Shown here: piece after piece, positions 48,095-58,300 of the stretch | How the letters are laid out: each line of letters opens with the position of its first letter | Numbering within the stretch: the stretch's first letter is position 1 | The notes under the pieces: model-generated | Seen by the model: the letters and a program-made list of their open reading frames with translations, nothing else | Told to the model about the DNA's origin: nothing | The model's database searches: none | Position numbers and translations under genes: made by a program | Assembly: GCA_019429305.1 (NCBI GenBank) | Contig: JAHYIR010000001.1 | Coordinates: 289,381-353,380 of the forward strand | Length of the DNA: 64,000 bases | DNA from: Candidatus Cloacimonadota bacterium | GTDB taxonomy: Bacteria > Cloacimonadota > Cloacimonadia > Cloacimonadales > JAJBBL01 | Reading direction: 5' to 3'

Positions 48095-49651
48095 ATGAGA
48101 CTGCTGATCACAATAGTTATTATGTTCTTTTTATTACCTTTAAGTCAGATTTTTGCTCAGGCACCGGAAGATGAAATTAAACTGCCCGATATTATAATCC
48201 TCGGTGAAACGGAAAAATTGCTTGATACTATCTCACTTGAGGAGCGACTGAGACCATTCTGGAACCTGCATTCCCTGAAAAGATTCGAATATGAACCCTT
48301 TCTTACCCCCGAATCAATGATCCCTTATCAGGAGAAGATCAAACGTTACGATGGACTGATCTCCTTACACGGTGGAAATACCTATTATCTTAACTTCCTT
48401 GGATTGTATGACAATCCCCGTAACAACTGGTTATCTTTCTACGCAGGATTTCAAAATCGCCAAAATGACAAAAACAGGATCAGACGCTCTTTCTTTGCCG
48501 GTTGGTCACCATCCTATAAAAGTATAGCATTTGATCTTGAGACCTCATATTACTTATTTGAACAGCAAACTGATTTACAAACAGAATCTATTAACAGAAC
48601 AGAAGAATTAGGTTTTTCTCTCACATTGGAGACAGATCGAGCCGTTATAAATCCTATCGATATTAGGAATGTTTATTTAAACATCTCCTATAAGGACTAT
48701 AAACAAGTTCTGCCTTATTATAATGGCGAAAATGATCTACCTGGAATTACTACTAAGATTACTGATATCGATCTTCATACCAGAATGACTTTTCCTCTGG
48801 AAGAAGCAGAATTATCGATACCAATAGAGATAATTCTGGTAAAGCAAACTTCACCGGGTCTTAATGCCGGCGTGAGAATAGAGGATTTTTTCCTGCTCGA
48901 CAATATTAGTCTGCATTTAATCGCTGACAGATATGCCCTCTTCCCCTCAATCGGGTTTCAATTCAAGTACGACTTAAACTCATATTCCCGCATATTCCTC
49001 GCTAATGAACCGCAAATAGATACAAGAAACCGCTCTGATTTCCTGCTCGATAACCCAGATCAGGAATTGAAGGTTAATAAACGGATCGTAAAAAATCCTC
49101 TTAATGCTTCTCTGACTTTTGAAAATGATCGCTGGCTTCCCCTCTCTCTGGCTTATAAGATCAGATGGCATAAAGATTATCTCTATTATTCGGAATCAAC
49201 AGAGCAATACCTTTTCGCTCAGAATAACACAGATCTCATGGAACAGCAATTATCGCTAGTTCTGGCATATCATATAAAAGATATTCTGCTCAGAAACAGC
49301 TTCGAGTATTTCAGTTATAATGAAGATATCCCATTTATCCCTCAATGGCAGAATAAGACTACTATTGGCTGGTATGCCGTTGATTGGCAAATTTGGAGTG
49401 ATCTTATCTATATCGGAAAAAGGAAGAACCTGATTGACGTAGCTATGAAAGACGCTCTGTTACTTTCTTTCACGGCACGTAAGAAAATAATAGATAACCT
49501 AACTGCTGAAGTGAGTGTCAATAATCTTTTAGATCAATCATATAGAAAATACGAGCTTACCGATCCTCAGTATTTCGATAATCCGGTTGTAACTAATCAG
49601 ATACCAACAGAACCCTTATTCTTCAAGGGTGGACTGATCTGGAGATTCTGA
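48095..49651 (+). CDS. Outer-membrane beta-barrel, TonB-receptor-like C-terminus
   Basis: 518 aa. Signal peptide (ends LSQIFAQ), then a short segment with LPDIIILGE that recalls a TonB-box region. A long series of amphipathic strands ends in VNNLLDQSYRKYEL and FFKGGLIWRF, like the last strands of TonB-dependent receptors. A plug domain is missing or very short, so it is not an ordinary TonB receptor. GGAGGG for this gene is inside the last codons of the TPR gene. The role of the TPR-barrel pair is unknown; transport or envelope assembly is inferred. Confidence 0.75.
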   Translation: MRLLITIVIMFFLLPLSQIFAQAPEDEIKLPDIIILGETEKLLDTISLEERLRPFWNLHSLKRFEYEPFLTPESMIPYQEKIKRYDGLISLHGGNTYYLNFLGLYDNPRNNWLSFYAGFQNRQNDKNRIRRSFFAGWSPSYKSIAFDLETSYYLFEQQTDLQTESINRTEELGFSLTLETDRAVINPIDIRNVYLNISYKDYKQVLPYYNGENDLPGITTKITDIDLHTRMTFPLEEAELSIPIEIILVKQTSPGLNAGVRIEDFFLLDNISLHLIADRYALFPSIGFQFKYDLNSYSRIFLANEPQIDTRNRSDFLLDNPDQELKVNKRIVKNPLNASLTFENDRWLPLSLAYKIRWHKDYLYYSESTEQYLFAQNNTDLMEQQLSLVLAYHIKDILLRNSFEYFSYNEDIPFIPQWQNKTTIGWYAVDWQIWSDLIYIGKRKNLIDVAMKDALLLSFTARKKIIDNLTAEVSVNNLLDQSYRKYELTDPQYFDNPVVTNQIPTEPLFFKGGLIWRF

Positions 49652-49664
49652 TCATGAGAGGGTG

Positions 49665-50290
49665 AGATAGCTCGAAAGAGGACAAATCCGGTGGAAGGAA
49701 TAGCAAGAATTTAACCACGGAGACACAGAGACACAGAGAAAAAAAGAGAAAAATGAGAAAAAAAGGATAAATATGACGCTCCAGCGGAAGGACAGGCAGG
49801 AAGAAAAAGTTAATTGTTATTAAGAAACAATGTCATCCTGAGTGTTCTGCTGATTACTTCTTGCTAATGTTAGCAGCAGAATGTATCAAAGGATTAAATT
49901 ATAGCAAATCCATTGGAAGCAAAGCAAGCATTAACCACAGATAAACACAGATTAAAAAAAGATTAACACAGAAGCTCCAGCGGTTGAAATAGCAATGGGA
50001 AAAATCAACAACAGATGATACAAAGCTGTTTAGTGCACCCACGGTTGAGAAGCAAGAAGACTACCACAAGAATGCCTGTGTTACATATATCGTAACATAG
50101 GATTCACAATGTATTGTATCTTCTATCCTTTTTTCCTCTGTGTACTCCGTGCCTCCGTGTTTCTCATTTCTTCGCAGCTATTCTCCCAGTAGCCTTGCTT
50201 ATTCTTCCGCTGGGGCGTTCAAAGCTTTCTCCGTGTCTCTTTTTCCTCTGTGTACTCTGTGTCTCAGTGGTTAATTATTTTTAAGCTTGC
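49665..50290. repeat. Intergenic repeat cluster, forward then inverted modules, with class D hairpin
   Basis: Forward modules (GGTGGAAGGAATAGCAAG, TTAACCACGGAGACACAGAG, CTCCAGCGGAAGGACAGGC) fill 49665-50080. A class D hairpin sits at 49831-49892 (stem TTCTGCTG/CAGCAGAA). Inverted modules (CTCTGTGTACTCCGTGCC, CTTCCGCTGGGGCG, CTGTGTCTCAGTGGTTAA) fill 50130-50280. No gene is visible. Confidence 0.8.
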
Positions 50291-50362
50291 TATACTTCCT
50301 TAGAGTATCTACAAATAATCGCTTGTAAATCTTCTGAAGATACTCGTCAAAATCGAAATGGT

Positions 50363-50391
50363 TTGACAGAATTAGCTTAAAAGCGTGGAAT
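50363..50391 (+). promoter_or_regulatory. Putative promoter of the nitroreductase-led operon
   Basis: TTGACA at 50363-50368, 17 nt, TGGAAT at 50386-50391. The first gene starts at 50426. Confidence 0.5.
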
Positions 50392-50425
50392 TGATTTTAA
50401 TTAAGTAACTTATAAAGGAAAGGTA

Positions 50426-51004
50426 ATGTTTAAGGATCTCGTTATAGCGAACCGTAGTTATCGTCGTTTTTATCAAGATTACAATATATCTGCAGATCTA
50501 TTAATCGAATTGATTGATAATGCCAGATTGTCTGCATCTGCCGCCAATTTACAACCTTTGAGATATATCATCGTTAGTGAGAAGGAGGCAAATGAGCGGA
50601 TCTTTTCCTGTTTACGTTGGGCAGGATATTTGCCAGATTGGGAAGGTCCGGAAGAGGGTGAAAAGCCATCTGCCTATATTGTTATGCTCGGTGACAAGGA
50701 ATTTCCCAAATTTCATCATTTTGACGGTGGAATAGCAGCTCAAACTATACTTTTAGGTGCTGTTGATAAGGGTTTAGGTGGTTGTATTTTTGCCTCAGTC
50801 GATAAGGAGAGGTTACAGCAGGAGATCAATATTCCGTCAAACATGGAAATAATAGTTGTTATTGCTTTAGGCAAACCAAAAGAACACATAATAATAGAAA
50901 CAGCAGAAACTTCGGGAAATATCAAGTATTGGCGTGATAAGGATCAGATCCATCATGTCCCGAAACGTAAATTAGCTGATATCCTAATAGAAGTTATCTC
51001 GTAG
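50426..51004 (+). CDS. Nitroreductase-family flavoprotein
   Basis: 192 aa, cytoplasmic. The FMN-binding N-terminal signature is seen as NRSYRRFYQD with LSASAANLQPLRYI. GGIAAQTILLGAVDKGLGGC is the second hallmark, and IVVIALGKPKE the third. Members reduce nitro groups, quinones or flavins with NAD(P)H; the substrate is unknown. It is first in a five-gene run on the plus strand, with 22 nt to cls. AAAGG lies just before the ATG. Confidence 0.9.
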   Translation: MFKDLVIANRSYRRFYQDYNISADLLIELIDNARLSASAANLQPLRYIIVSEKEANERIFSCLRWAGYLPDWEGPEEGEKPSAYIVMLGDKEFPKFHHFDGGIAAQTILLGAVDKGLGGCIFASVDKERLQQEINIPSNMEIIVVIALGKPKEHIIIETAETSGNIKYWRDKDQIHHVPKRKLADILIEVIS

Positions 51005-51026
51005 AAAATAGTTTAAGGTTTTACCG

Positions 51027-52559
51027 ATGCGAATGCCGATCAAGAAAATAGTAATACTCTTTATCATCATAGTTTTACTTGTTTTCTACTATCTCTATTT
51101 AGAAGAAAATCTGGGGAAAAAAGAGCTCATCGCCTCGATAATCAATGTCATCTGGGGTATAACGATCTTCACAGTCATCATCGTCTTGATCATGGAGAAC
51201 CGTAGTCCTTCCAAGACCCTCGCCTGGATATTACTGCTCGTCTTCTTACCGATAGTAGGGTTTATAATGTATCTGATCTTTGGAAGAAACTTCCGCAAGA
51301 AAAAGATCTATGCTCATAAAGAATATAGTGATTATGAAAAGTTAAGAAAGATAGACGAAATTAATCTCGATCATCCTTATAACACAACTGCAGAAAGTAT
51401 GAAAGAACCTGCAATAGCTCTGATCACAAAGCTATTGGAGAATAATAATAAGGCATTTCTAACTTATAAGAACAGATTAGATGTCTATACTGACGGTGAA
51501 CAGGCAATCAATGCTATTTTCGAGGCAATAGAGGGAGCAAAAGAGAGTGTTCATTTGGAATTTTTCATCATTAAAAGTGACGAAACCGGAGAAAAACTAA
51601 AAGACTTGCTCTTAAAAAAAGCTGCTGAAAAAGTTCAGGTTCGTTTGCTTTATGATTCTGTCGGGAGCTGGAATATCAGTGGTAAATATATTCGCCTCTT
51701 AGAGAAAGGTGGTATAAAAACAGCTGGCTTCACCCCTGTTGATTTCCCCTTTATTAGCAGTAAATGGAACTACCGAAACCACAGGAAAATTACAATCGTT
51801 GATGGTAAGACAGGTTTTCTCGGGGGGATTAATATTGCAGACAGATATATGCATAAAGACAAATATTACGGCTTCTGGCGCGATACACAGTTGAAGATAG
51901 AAGGAGAAGCAGTTCATTCTCTCCAGGCGATATTTAACAATGACTGGTCGTTCACTACCGGTGAAAATCTCTTGAATGACAATTATTTCCGAGAACAACA
52001 TATCGATGACACCAATCCCGTGCAGATTATAACAAGTGGTCCTGACTCCGACTGGGAAAGCATTATGCAAGGTTATTTTGCTATGATTACCTTAGCTACT
52101 ACAGAGATAAATATTGTCACTCCCTATCTGATACTCAATGAAAGTATGTTAACCGCGATCAAGGTATCTGCTCTCAGTGGTGTCAGAGTACGGCTCATTG
52201 TCCCCTGTAAGCCAGATCATCATCTGGTTTTTTGGGCTGCCCGTTCTTATTTCCAAGAACTGATGGAAACTGGAGTAGAGATCTATGAATACCAAAATGG
52301 GTTTATTCACTCTAAATATATCACAGTTGACGGTATCTTTTCATCTATCGGTTCAGCCAATATGGATATACGCAGTTTTTTACATAACCTGGAGGTTAAT
52401 GCCTTCTTGTTCAGCAAAGAGCTAACTAATAGATTAAACTATGTTTTTGAAGAAGACCTGCAAAACAGTACCAAAATAAAATTAGAAGAATATATGAAGA
52501 GAAACTATCTTAATCGCGCTAAAGAATCATTTAACCGCCTATTTTCACCATTATTATAG
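51027..52559 (+). CDS. cls: Cardiolipin synthase
   Basis: 510 aa. Two or three N-terminal membrane segments (about 5-25, 30-55, 62-85) include the PLDc_N pattern SPSKTLAWILLLVFLPIVG. Two HKD phospholipase-D motifs follow: NHRKITIVDGKTGFLGG (about 252) and IHSKYITVDGIFSSIGSANMD (about 428). The enzyme condenses phosphatidylglycerol into cardiolipin at the inner membrane. Length and motif order are typical. AAGG lies 8 nt before the ATG. It sits within the operon, 26 nt before the aminotransferase. Confidence 0.95.
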   Translation: MRMPIKKIVILFIIIVLLVFYYLYLEENLGKKELIASIINVIWGITIFTVIIVLIMENRSPSKTLAWILLLVFLPIVGFIMYLIFGRNFRKKKIYAHKEYSDYEKLRKIDEINLDHPYNTTAESMKEPAIALITKLLENNNKAFLTYKNRLDVYTDGEQAINAIFEAIEGAKESVHLEFFIIKSDETGEKLKDLLLKKAAEKVQVRLLYDSVGSWNISGKYIRLLEKGGIKTAGFTPVDFPFISSKWNYRNHRKITIVDGKTGFLGGINIADRYMHKDKYYGFWRDTQLKIEGEAVHSLQAIFNNDWSFTTGENLLNDNYFREQHIDDTNPVQIITSGPDSDWESIMQGYFAMITLATTEINIVTPYLILNESMLTAIKVSALSGVRVRLIVPCKPDHHLVFWAARSYFQELMETGVEIYEYQNGFIHSKYITVDGIFSSIGSANMDIRSFLHNLEVNAFLFSKELTNRLNYVFEEDLQNSTKIKLEEYMKRNYLNRAKESFNRLFSPLL

Positions 52560-52585
52560 AATGAATTAGAACAAGGAGTAGAGTA

Positions 52586-53665
52586 ATGTATCTATACCGT
52601 AAAGATCTGGAAGAGAAAGAAGCGGTAAAAGTAGAAGTTCCTCGCAAAAGAATAATGATGTCTCTCAACGAGAGTTCACTCAATCCGCTCGGAGTCATCA
52701 AAGAGGCTTTTATCAGCAATCTTGGTTCGGTCTCTCTTAACCGCTACCTCAGTGATATAAGCAATAAGCTGTCCGAAATGCTGCTCGAATATATCGGATA
52801 TAATATTGATGCGGATCAGATCTTGATGGGTAATGGTGCTGATCAGATGTTGTATTATCTATTTCTGGCAGTACGAGACAATGCCGATAATTTTGCTCTC
52901 TCTTTAGCCCCCTCATATTTCGATTATAAAAGCTATTGCTCTGCTGTCGGACTCGGTTTTAAAACCCACGAACTCAACAGGGATTTTGATTTCTCGCCGG
53001 ATGAATATCTAAAAAGTGCCGATGACCCTAATTGCCGTCTGATCATTATCTGCTATCCCAATAATCCAACAGGTAATCTCTTCGACGAGAAGAAAATTAT
53101 CCATATCCTGAAAAAAGCCAAGGTCCCAGTATTGATCGATGAGACCTACTTCGAATTCAGCGGTAAGACATTTGTCAATCATCTATCTGACTTTAAGAAT
53201 CTGATCATAGTCCGTTCTTTTTCTAAGTCATTCTCTGTTGCCGGTTTAAGATTCGGCTATATGATCTCCTCAGCAAAAAACATTAAAGAAATAGGCAAGG
53301 TATTCACAGCTTTTAACTTGAGTTTACTCATTCAAACATTCGCCTATACACTACTGGAAAACAAGGATAAATTTCTCGAACATACTAAACGTGTGATCAA
53401 GTTAAGACAAATTCTCTATAACAACCTGGCATCAATTAAAGGAATTACTGTCTATCCTTCAGAGACAAATTTCCTGATCTTTACTATGGGCATAGATACC
53501 ATGGAATTGTTTGACTATCTAAGCAAGCAGGATGTCTCAGTACGCAGCATGCATAAACTCCCCTTATTAGCGAATCATCTGCGGGTTTCTATCAGTTCTG
53601 AATCCGATAATCAGTATTTTGTCGATGCAGTAAAAGAATTCATGAGATCAAGGAGCAAAGAATGA
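52586..53665 (+). CDS. Class I/II PLP aminotransferase, HisC-like
   Basis: 359 aa. MGNGADQML binds the cofactor phosphate, CYPNNPTGN is the family motif, and IDETYFEF precedes the PLP Lys in VRSFSKSFSVAGLRFGY. LRVSISSESDN supplies the substrate Arg. The closest general match is histidinol-phosphate aminotransferase, but no other his gene is near, and the N-terminal LNESSLNPLG is also seen in related amino-acid aminotransferases and CobD-like enzymes. The substrate stays open. Its last 4 nt overlap the start of nfo (ATGA). Confidence 0.88.
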   Translation: MYLYRKDLEEKEAVKVEVPRKRIMMSLNESSLNPLGVIKEAFISNLGSVSLNRYLSDISNKLSEMLLEYIGYNIDADQILMGNGADQMLYYLFLAVRDNADNFALSLAPSYFDYKSYCSAVGLGFKTHELNRDFDFSPDEYLKSADDPNCRLIIICYPNNPTGNLFDEKKIIHILKKAKVPVLIDETYFEFSGKTFVNHLSDFKNLIIVRSFSKSFSVAGLRFGYMISSAKNIKEIGKVFTAFNLSLLIQTFAYTLLENKDKFLEHTKRVIKLRQILYNNLASIKGITVYPSETNFLIFTMGIDTMELFDYLSKQDVSVRSMHKLPLLANHLRVSISSESDNQYFVDAVKEFMRSRSKE

Positions 53666-54507
53666 ATTTAGGTGCCCATATCTCGATCGCCAATGGTATT
53701 GAATTGATCTTTGAAAGAGCCAAGCAGGTAACTGCCAATGCTATTCAGATCTTCGTTACCAACCAGAACCAATGGTCAACGAGACAACCCAAACCACAAG
53801 AGTTAGAGAGTTTTTTTCAATTAAGAGAAGAATATAAACCATTCAGCATTATGGCTCATAGCCGATATTTGATCAATCTCTGCAGCAATGACCCGGAGAA
53901 GGAAGAGAAATCGATCAGAGCTTTTTATGAAGAACTGCAGTTATGCGAGCTTTTTAAAATACCTTATCTGGTCATCCACCCCGGTTCATATCTTGATCAA
54001 ACAGAAGAATGGGGGTTAAACAGGATCATCTCCAACATTGATCTGACAATAGACAGGTTTAAAGACCTGAAAACAGTCATACTTCTCGAAACAACCGCGG
54101 GACAGGGAACCAACCTCGGATACAAATTCGAGCAGCTGGCCTATCTGATGAAGAATTCCAGGTTTCAAGAAAATCTGGCTGTCTGCTTCGATACCTGTCA
54201 TACCTTTGCAGCAGGTTATGATTTAAAAGACAAATATGACGTAGTATTCACTGAATTTGAAAATGCTATCGGTATAGATAAACTAAAGGCATTCCATCTC
54301 AATGATACCAAAAAAGGATTAGCAGCAAGAGTTGACCGTCATGAGCATATTGGAAAAGGGGAGTTGGGTTTGGAACCGTTCAGAAAATTGATGAATGACA
54401 ATAGATTCAAGAAAATACCAATGATCCTGGAGACTCCCAAAGGTGATAATGACGAGATGGATATTGTTAATCTGCAAACACTCAGATCTCTTAGAACAGG
54501 GGTATAG
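53662..54507 (+). CDS. nfo: Endonuclease IV (AP endonuclease)
   Basis: 281 aa, full family length. The trinuclear zinc ligands are visible: His in MAHSRYLIN and VIHPGSYLD, Glu in LLETTAGQG, Asp/His in CFDTCHTFAAGYD, His in AFHLNDTK, Asp/His in VDRHEHIGKGELG, and Glu in MILETPKGD. The enzyme cuts DNA at abasic sites in base-excision repair. Start ATG overlaps the aminotransferase stop (ATGA), so translation is coupled. Confidence 0.96.
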   Translation: MNLGAHISIANGIELIFERAKQVTANAIQIFVTNQNQWSTRQPKPQELESFFQLREEYKPFSIMAHSRYLINLCSNDPEKEEKSIRAFYEELQLCELFKIPYLVIHPGSYLDQTEEWGLNRIISNIDLTIDRFKDLKTVILLETTAGQGTNLGYKFEQLAYLMKNSRFQENLAVCFDTCHTFAAGYDLKDKYDVVFTEFENAIGIDKLKAFHLNDTKKGLAARVDRHEHIGKGELGLEPFRKLMNDNRFKKIPMILETPKGDNDEMDIVNLQTLRSLRTGV

Positions 54508-54511
54508 TCCA

Positions 54512-55303
54512 TTGTCAGAACTCCATCTTAAAACCCGAAAGATTATCCTTACAGCCGGCAAAATGCTCAAAGAGACGATTGGCGACAGTGATAAAATCTC
54601 TGTCCGGACTAAATCTACCGATTCTGATCTGGTCACTCAACTCGATACAGAAATAGAAAATTTTTTAAAGGAAGAGCTTAGTCGTATCTTACCGGGCTCT
54701 GTTTTTTTAGCTGAAGAGACCGATCCGAAACTTAAAGATACCGAGAAACTATGGATTATTGATCCGATAGACGGCACGACCAATTTTGTACACGGTTTCC
54801 CTTTTGTTGCCATTTCTGTTGCTTTACAGATCTCAGGAGAGTTAACCCACGGCTTTGTCTATAACCCCTTTATGAATGAATTCTTCGCAGCAACAAGAAA
54901 TGAAGGTTCTTTCTTAAACGGTAAATGCATAAGGGTTTCAAAAGTTCAAAGACTCTCCGAAGCTCTTTTGGCTACCGGTTTTGCCTATAACTTCAAGACT
55001 GCTTCCGAAAACAACATCCGATTTTTTGAACATTTCCAGAGCAAATGCCATGGCATTAGGAGACCCGGTAGTGCCGCTCTTGATCTCTGCTACGTAGCTA
55101 AAGGTGTCTTCGATGGTTTCTGGGAATGGTATCTTAACCCCTGGGATGTTGCTGCCGGTATATTGATAGTCGAGGAGGCTGGTGGTAAAATTACCGATTT
55201 GTACGGAATAGATCACCTATTTACTTCTGACAACATTCTGGTCACTAATTCAGCCCTGCACAATCAAATGCTTCAGGAATTTAATGAACTTTTGATCAAA
55301 TAA
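54512..55303 (+). CDS. Inositol monophosphatase family protein
   Basis: About 264 aa from TTG 54512. Metal and substrate motifs are FLAEETDP, WIIDPIDGTTNFVHGFP and NPWDVAAGILIVEEAGG, in standard order. The open frame runs back to ATG 54443 inside nfo, but that would add 23 residues unlike the family. TTG 54512 has AGGGG nine bases upstream, gives normal length, and lies 4 nt past the nfo stop. SuhB-like enzymes dephosphorylate inositol or related sugar phosphates; some also act on NADP or in rRNA processing. It is last in the operon. Confidence 0.92.
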   Translation: MSELHLKTRKIILTAGKMLKETIGDSDKISVRTKSTDSDLVTQLDTEIENFLKEELSRILPGSVFLAEETDPKLKDTEKLWIIDPIDGTTNFVHGFPFVAISVALQISGELTHGFVYNPFMNEFFAATRNEGSFLNGKCIRVSKVQRLSEALLATGFAYNFKTASENNIRFFEHFQSKCHGIRRPGSAALDLCYVAKGVFDGFWEWYLNPWDVAAGILIVEEAGGKITDLYGIDHLFTSDNILVTNSALHNQMLQEFNELLIK

Positions 55304-55334
55304 CAGCGAAACTTTCTCATAGTTCAGAAATCAT

Positions 55335-55363
55335 TTGACATCTTTCGGCTTATCATTTAAAAA
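55335..55363 (+). promoter_or_regulatory. Putative promoter of the Snf2 helicase gene
   Basis: TTGACA at 55335-55340 and TAAAAA at 55358-55363 with 17-nt spacing. The start codon is at 55395. Confidence 0.5.
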
Positions 55364-55394
55364 TACCTGTTTAATTATTATTAGGTCGTGATCT

Positions 55395-58300
55395 ATGGCG
55401 AAGTTGTTCAGTAAAGAATATCATGAGTTATCTAATACTTGGTATTTCAAGAGTAAGCTCTTACCATTATTGGAAGGTGATCTACATTATCAAGCTGTAA
55501 AGAATGAACAAGGTCAACTAATTATAAGGTTTTATGCAGATCCGGAAAAGAAGAAGTATATGCCGGAAGAGCTGGTACTAAAATATGATCCTGCCAAGGA
55601 AGAGATCGTTGAACATGCCTGCCTCAGTTGTCCTGATAATGAAAGCTGTAATCATTATTTGACGATTCTAGATTATGCTTATCGATACCTTACAACTTCG
55701 GCAAAAACCAAAGATCAAAGCGCAAAAAATTCTGTAGGTACTCTTCAGATCGATAATGAATTAGTTGTTTACAGCAACAGATTTCTAGCTTACAATACTT
55801 ATTGGCAATTAAAGACACTAAATGGTAAGATACTGATCGAAGATATCTATAATGAAGAATCGGATAAGATCAGATTTCATTTCTCCGGGTACGAAGATGT
55901 TGATCTCCGATTGATCGCTCTTTTCAGCACTAATAAGTTGCTCTTCGATACAATTAAGAAAAGGCAGAAAACAGCTGGTATTAAGTCCAGGCAAGCTGAC
56001 AAAATGGATAACAAGTTGCTTAAAGAACAAACATCTGCTTTTAATGACAGCGAATTGGCTCTTCTGCATCTACTCCAAAATATCAAATGCTCTTACAGCA
56101 ACAAATACAAATACTTTACTATCTATAAAGAGGACTTTATCAAGGTGTTCCCTTTTCTGAAAGATCTGCAGTCTAAGGTAATGATCAAAGAGACTGGAGA
56201 ACAATTAATCTTTTCTGATGAAGTACTCCCTCTGACTTTACGGATCAATAAAAGCCGGGATTCATTTTATACGATCAAAGTAGCTCCTGGTATCTTTTAC
56301 TCGAATTTCTATATGGGTAACGAGATCTACATTTTTGTCGAAAATGTTGTCTATAAAGTGCAACTCCCTTTTTATAAGGAGATCTCCTATCAGATTTTCA
56401 GAGGTGGTTATCAGTTTCCCGAACAGGATCTGGTTTACTTCGCTTCTATAGTCGCTAAACAGACCGGGTTGAGCAAATGCTATCTAGATATAGCTGAAGA
56501 TATTGATATCCCACCATATAATTCCACTTCACCACAGGTAAACCTAAAACTGATCAAGGATAAAAATGATATAGTCCTGAGTGGGTATCTCCTCTATTCA
56601 AACGTTAAGAAACTCCCCTTTAGATCGATACTATATAGTTCTGAATTAGTCGCTTTCACTGATGATAAGGGTGTTCAAGAATGGTTTTACATTCCTTTCG
56701 ATACTCGTCAGGAGATTCAGAAATTTCTCCATCTTTTACCCACACCACAAAGAGACCTTATGGCGGATAGTTCGCAGTTGGTCTACTCTGCTAATATCAG
56801 TAAAGACCGCCTGAAAAAGGTCCTCTACGAAAAGCTACCTGCTGCTTGGAGCTTAGATTTAGACGATGCCTTGAAAAAGGAATTCATCTACCGAGTGGAT
56901 CTCAAACCGATCGTATCTGTTAATAGAACTGATAAGATCGATTGGTTTGAGTATCAGGTTTTTTATAAATACCAAGAAATTACTTTTACTCATGAAGAAT
57001 TGAGCCGCTTTTTCAAAGGAAAGGAAAAATATATGAAATTAGCTGATGACCGGCTTGTCTTTTTCAGCGATAAAGAGAATTTTACACGAATTGACACCTT
57101 CCTCAGTAATGCCCGTAAACAAACGAAACAAGCAAACTATCTCTCTAATTACAATCTTTCCTATCTTTATGTATTGTCTAAAGTAAACGACACTATCAGA
57201 TTAGAGGGCGAGACCTATCTGGACAAAATGTTTGGAGATCTGTTGAGAAGACATTCTGAAGAACCTGTAGAAGTACCGAGAGCGCTCTTCAATATTATGC
57301 GAAGTTATCAGAAGACCGGATTTTATTGGCTGAAGATGCTGCAACAATATCATCTAGGTGGGTTATTAGCTGATGACATGGGATTGGGAAAAACTCTGCA
57401 ATCGTTGGCTATCCTTTCAGACTATCATGAACAACCCAATCAACAAAGAAAGATATCTCTTGTGGTATGCCCCAAAACTCTTTTATTCAACTGGGCAATG
57501 GAGATCGAGAAATTTCATCCCAATCTGACTTATATCATCTATGAAGGTTCCAAACTAGAGAGGGTTAAATTGTTAGATAACAACTCCAGTGATATAATCA
57601 TTGTTTCCTATTCATTGGTTCAGATGGATATTGAACATTTTAATCGGCAGAGTTATGCCTACATTATTCTCGACGAAGCGCAGCATATTAAGAATCCACT
57701 CACTCTCCGCAGCAAAGCAGTTAAAAAACTACAGGGGGAATATCGTCTGGCTCTCACGGGTACTCCTATAGAGAACAATTTGATAGATCTCTGGTCTATT
57801 TTCGATTTTCTTCTCCCCGGTTATCTGCTCCCCTTACGATCTTTCCGCAAAGAATTTATCGATGATAATGGTGATACTGCCGAGAAAAATGATCAGTTAA
57901 CCCAGATCATCTCCCCTTTTATCCTGAGAAGAAAGAAAAGCGAAGTTCTCTTGGAACTACCCGATAAGCAGGAACAATATTTCTATAATAAGATGACACC
58001 TCTGCAGGAAAGAACATACTTAAAGATACTTGCTCTGGCGAAAGAAAAGATCTCGTTTCAGAAAGATAAAGAGTTAAAGACAGATTATATCAATATTCTG
58101 ACTGCCCTCATTCGCTTAAGGCAGATTTGCAATCATCCCGGCCTGATAGACGATGAGTTATTGAAGAAAATAAATGTTTCAGGCAAGATGGAGCTGCTGT
58201 TGGAATTAATACAGGACGCTGTTGAGAATAGAAGGAAAATTCTTGTCTTCAGTCAATTTGCTTCGATGCTCAAATTGATCTCAGAAAAGCTGGAAGAAAA

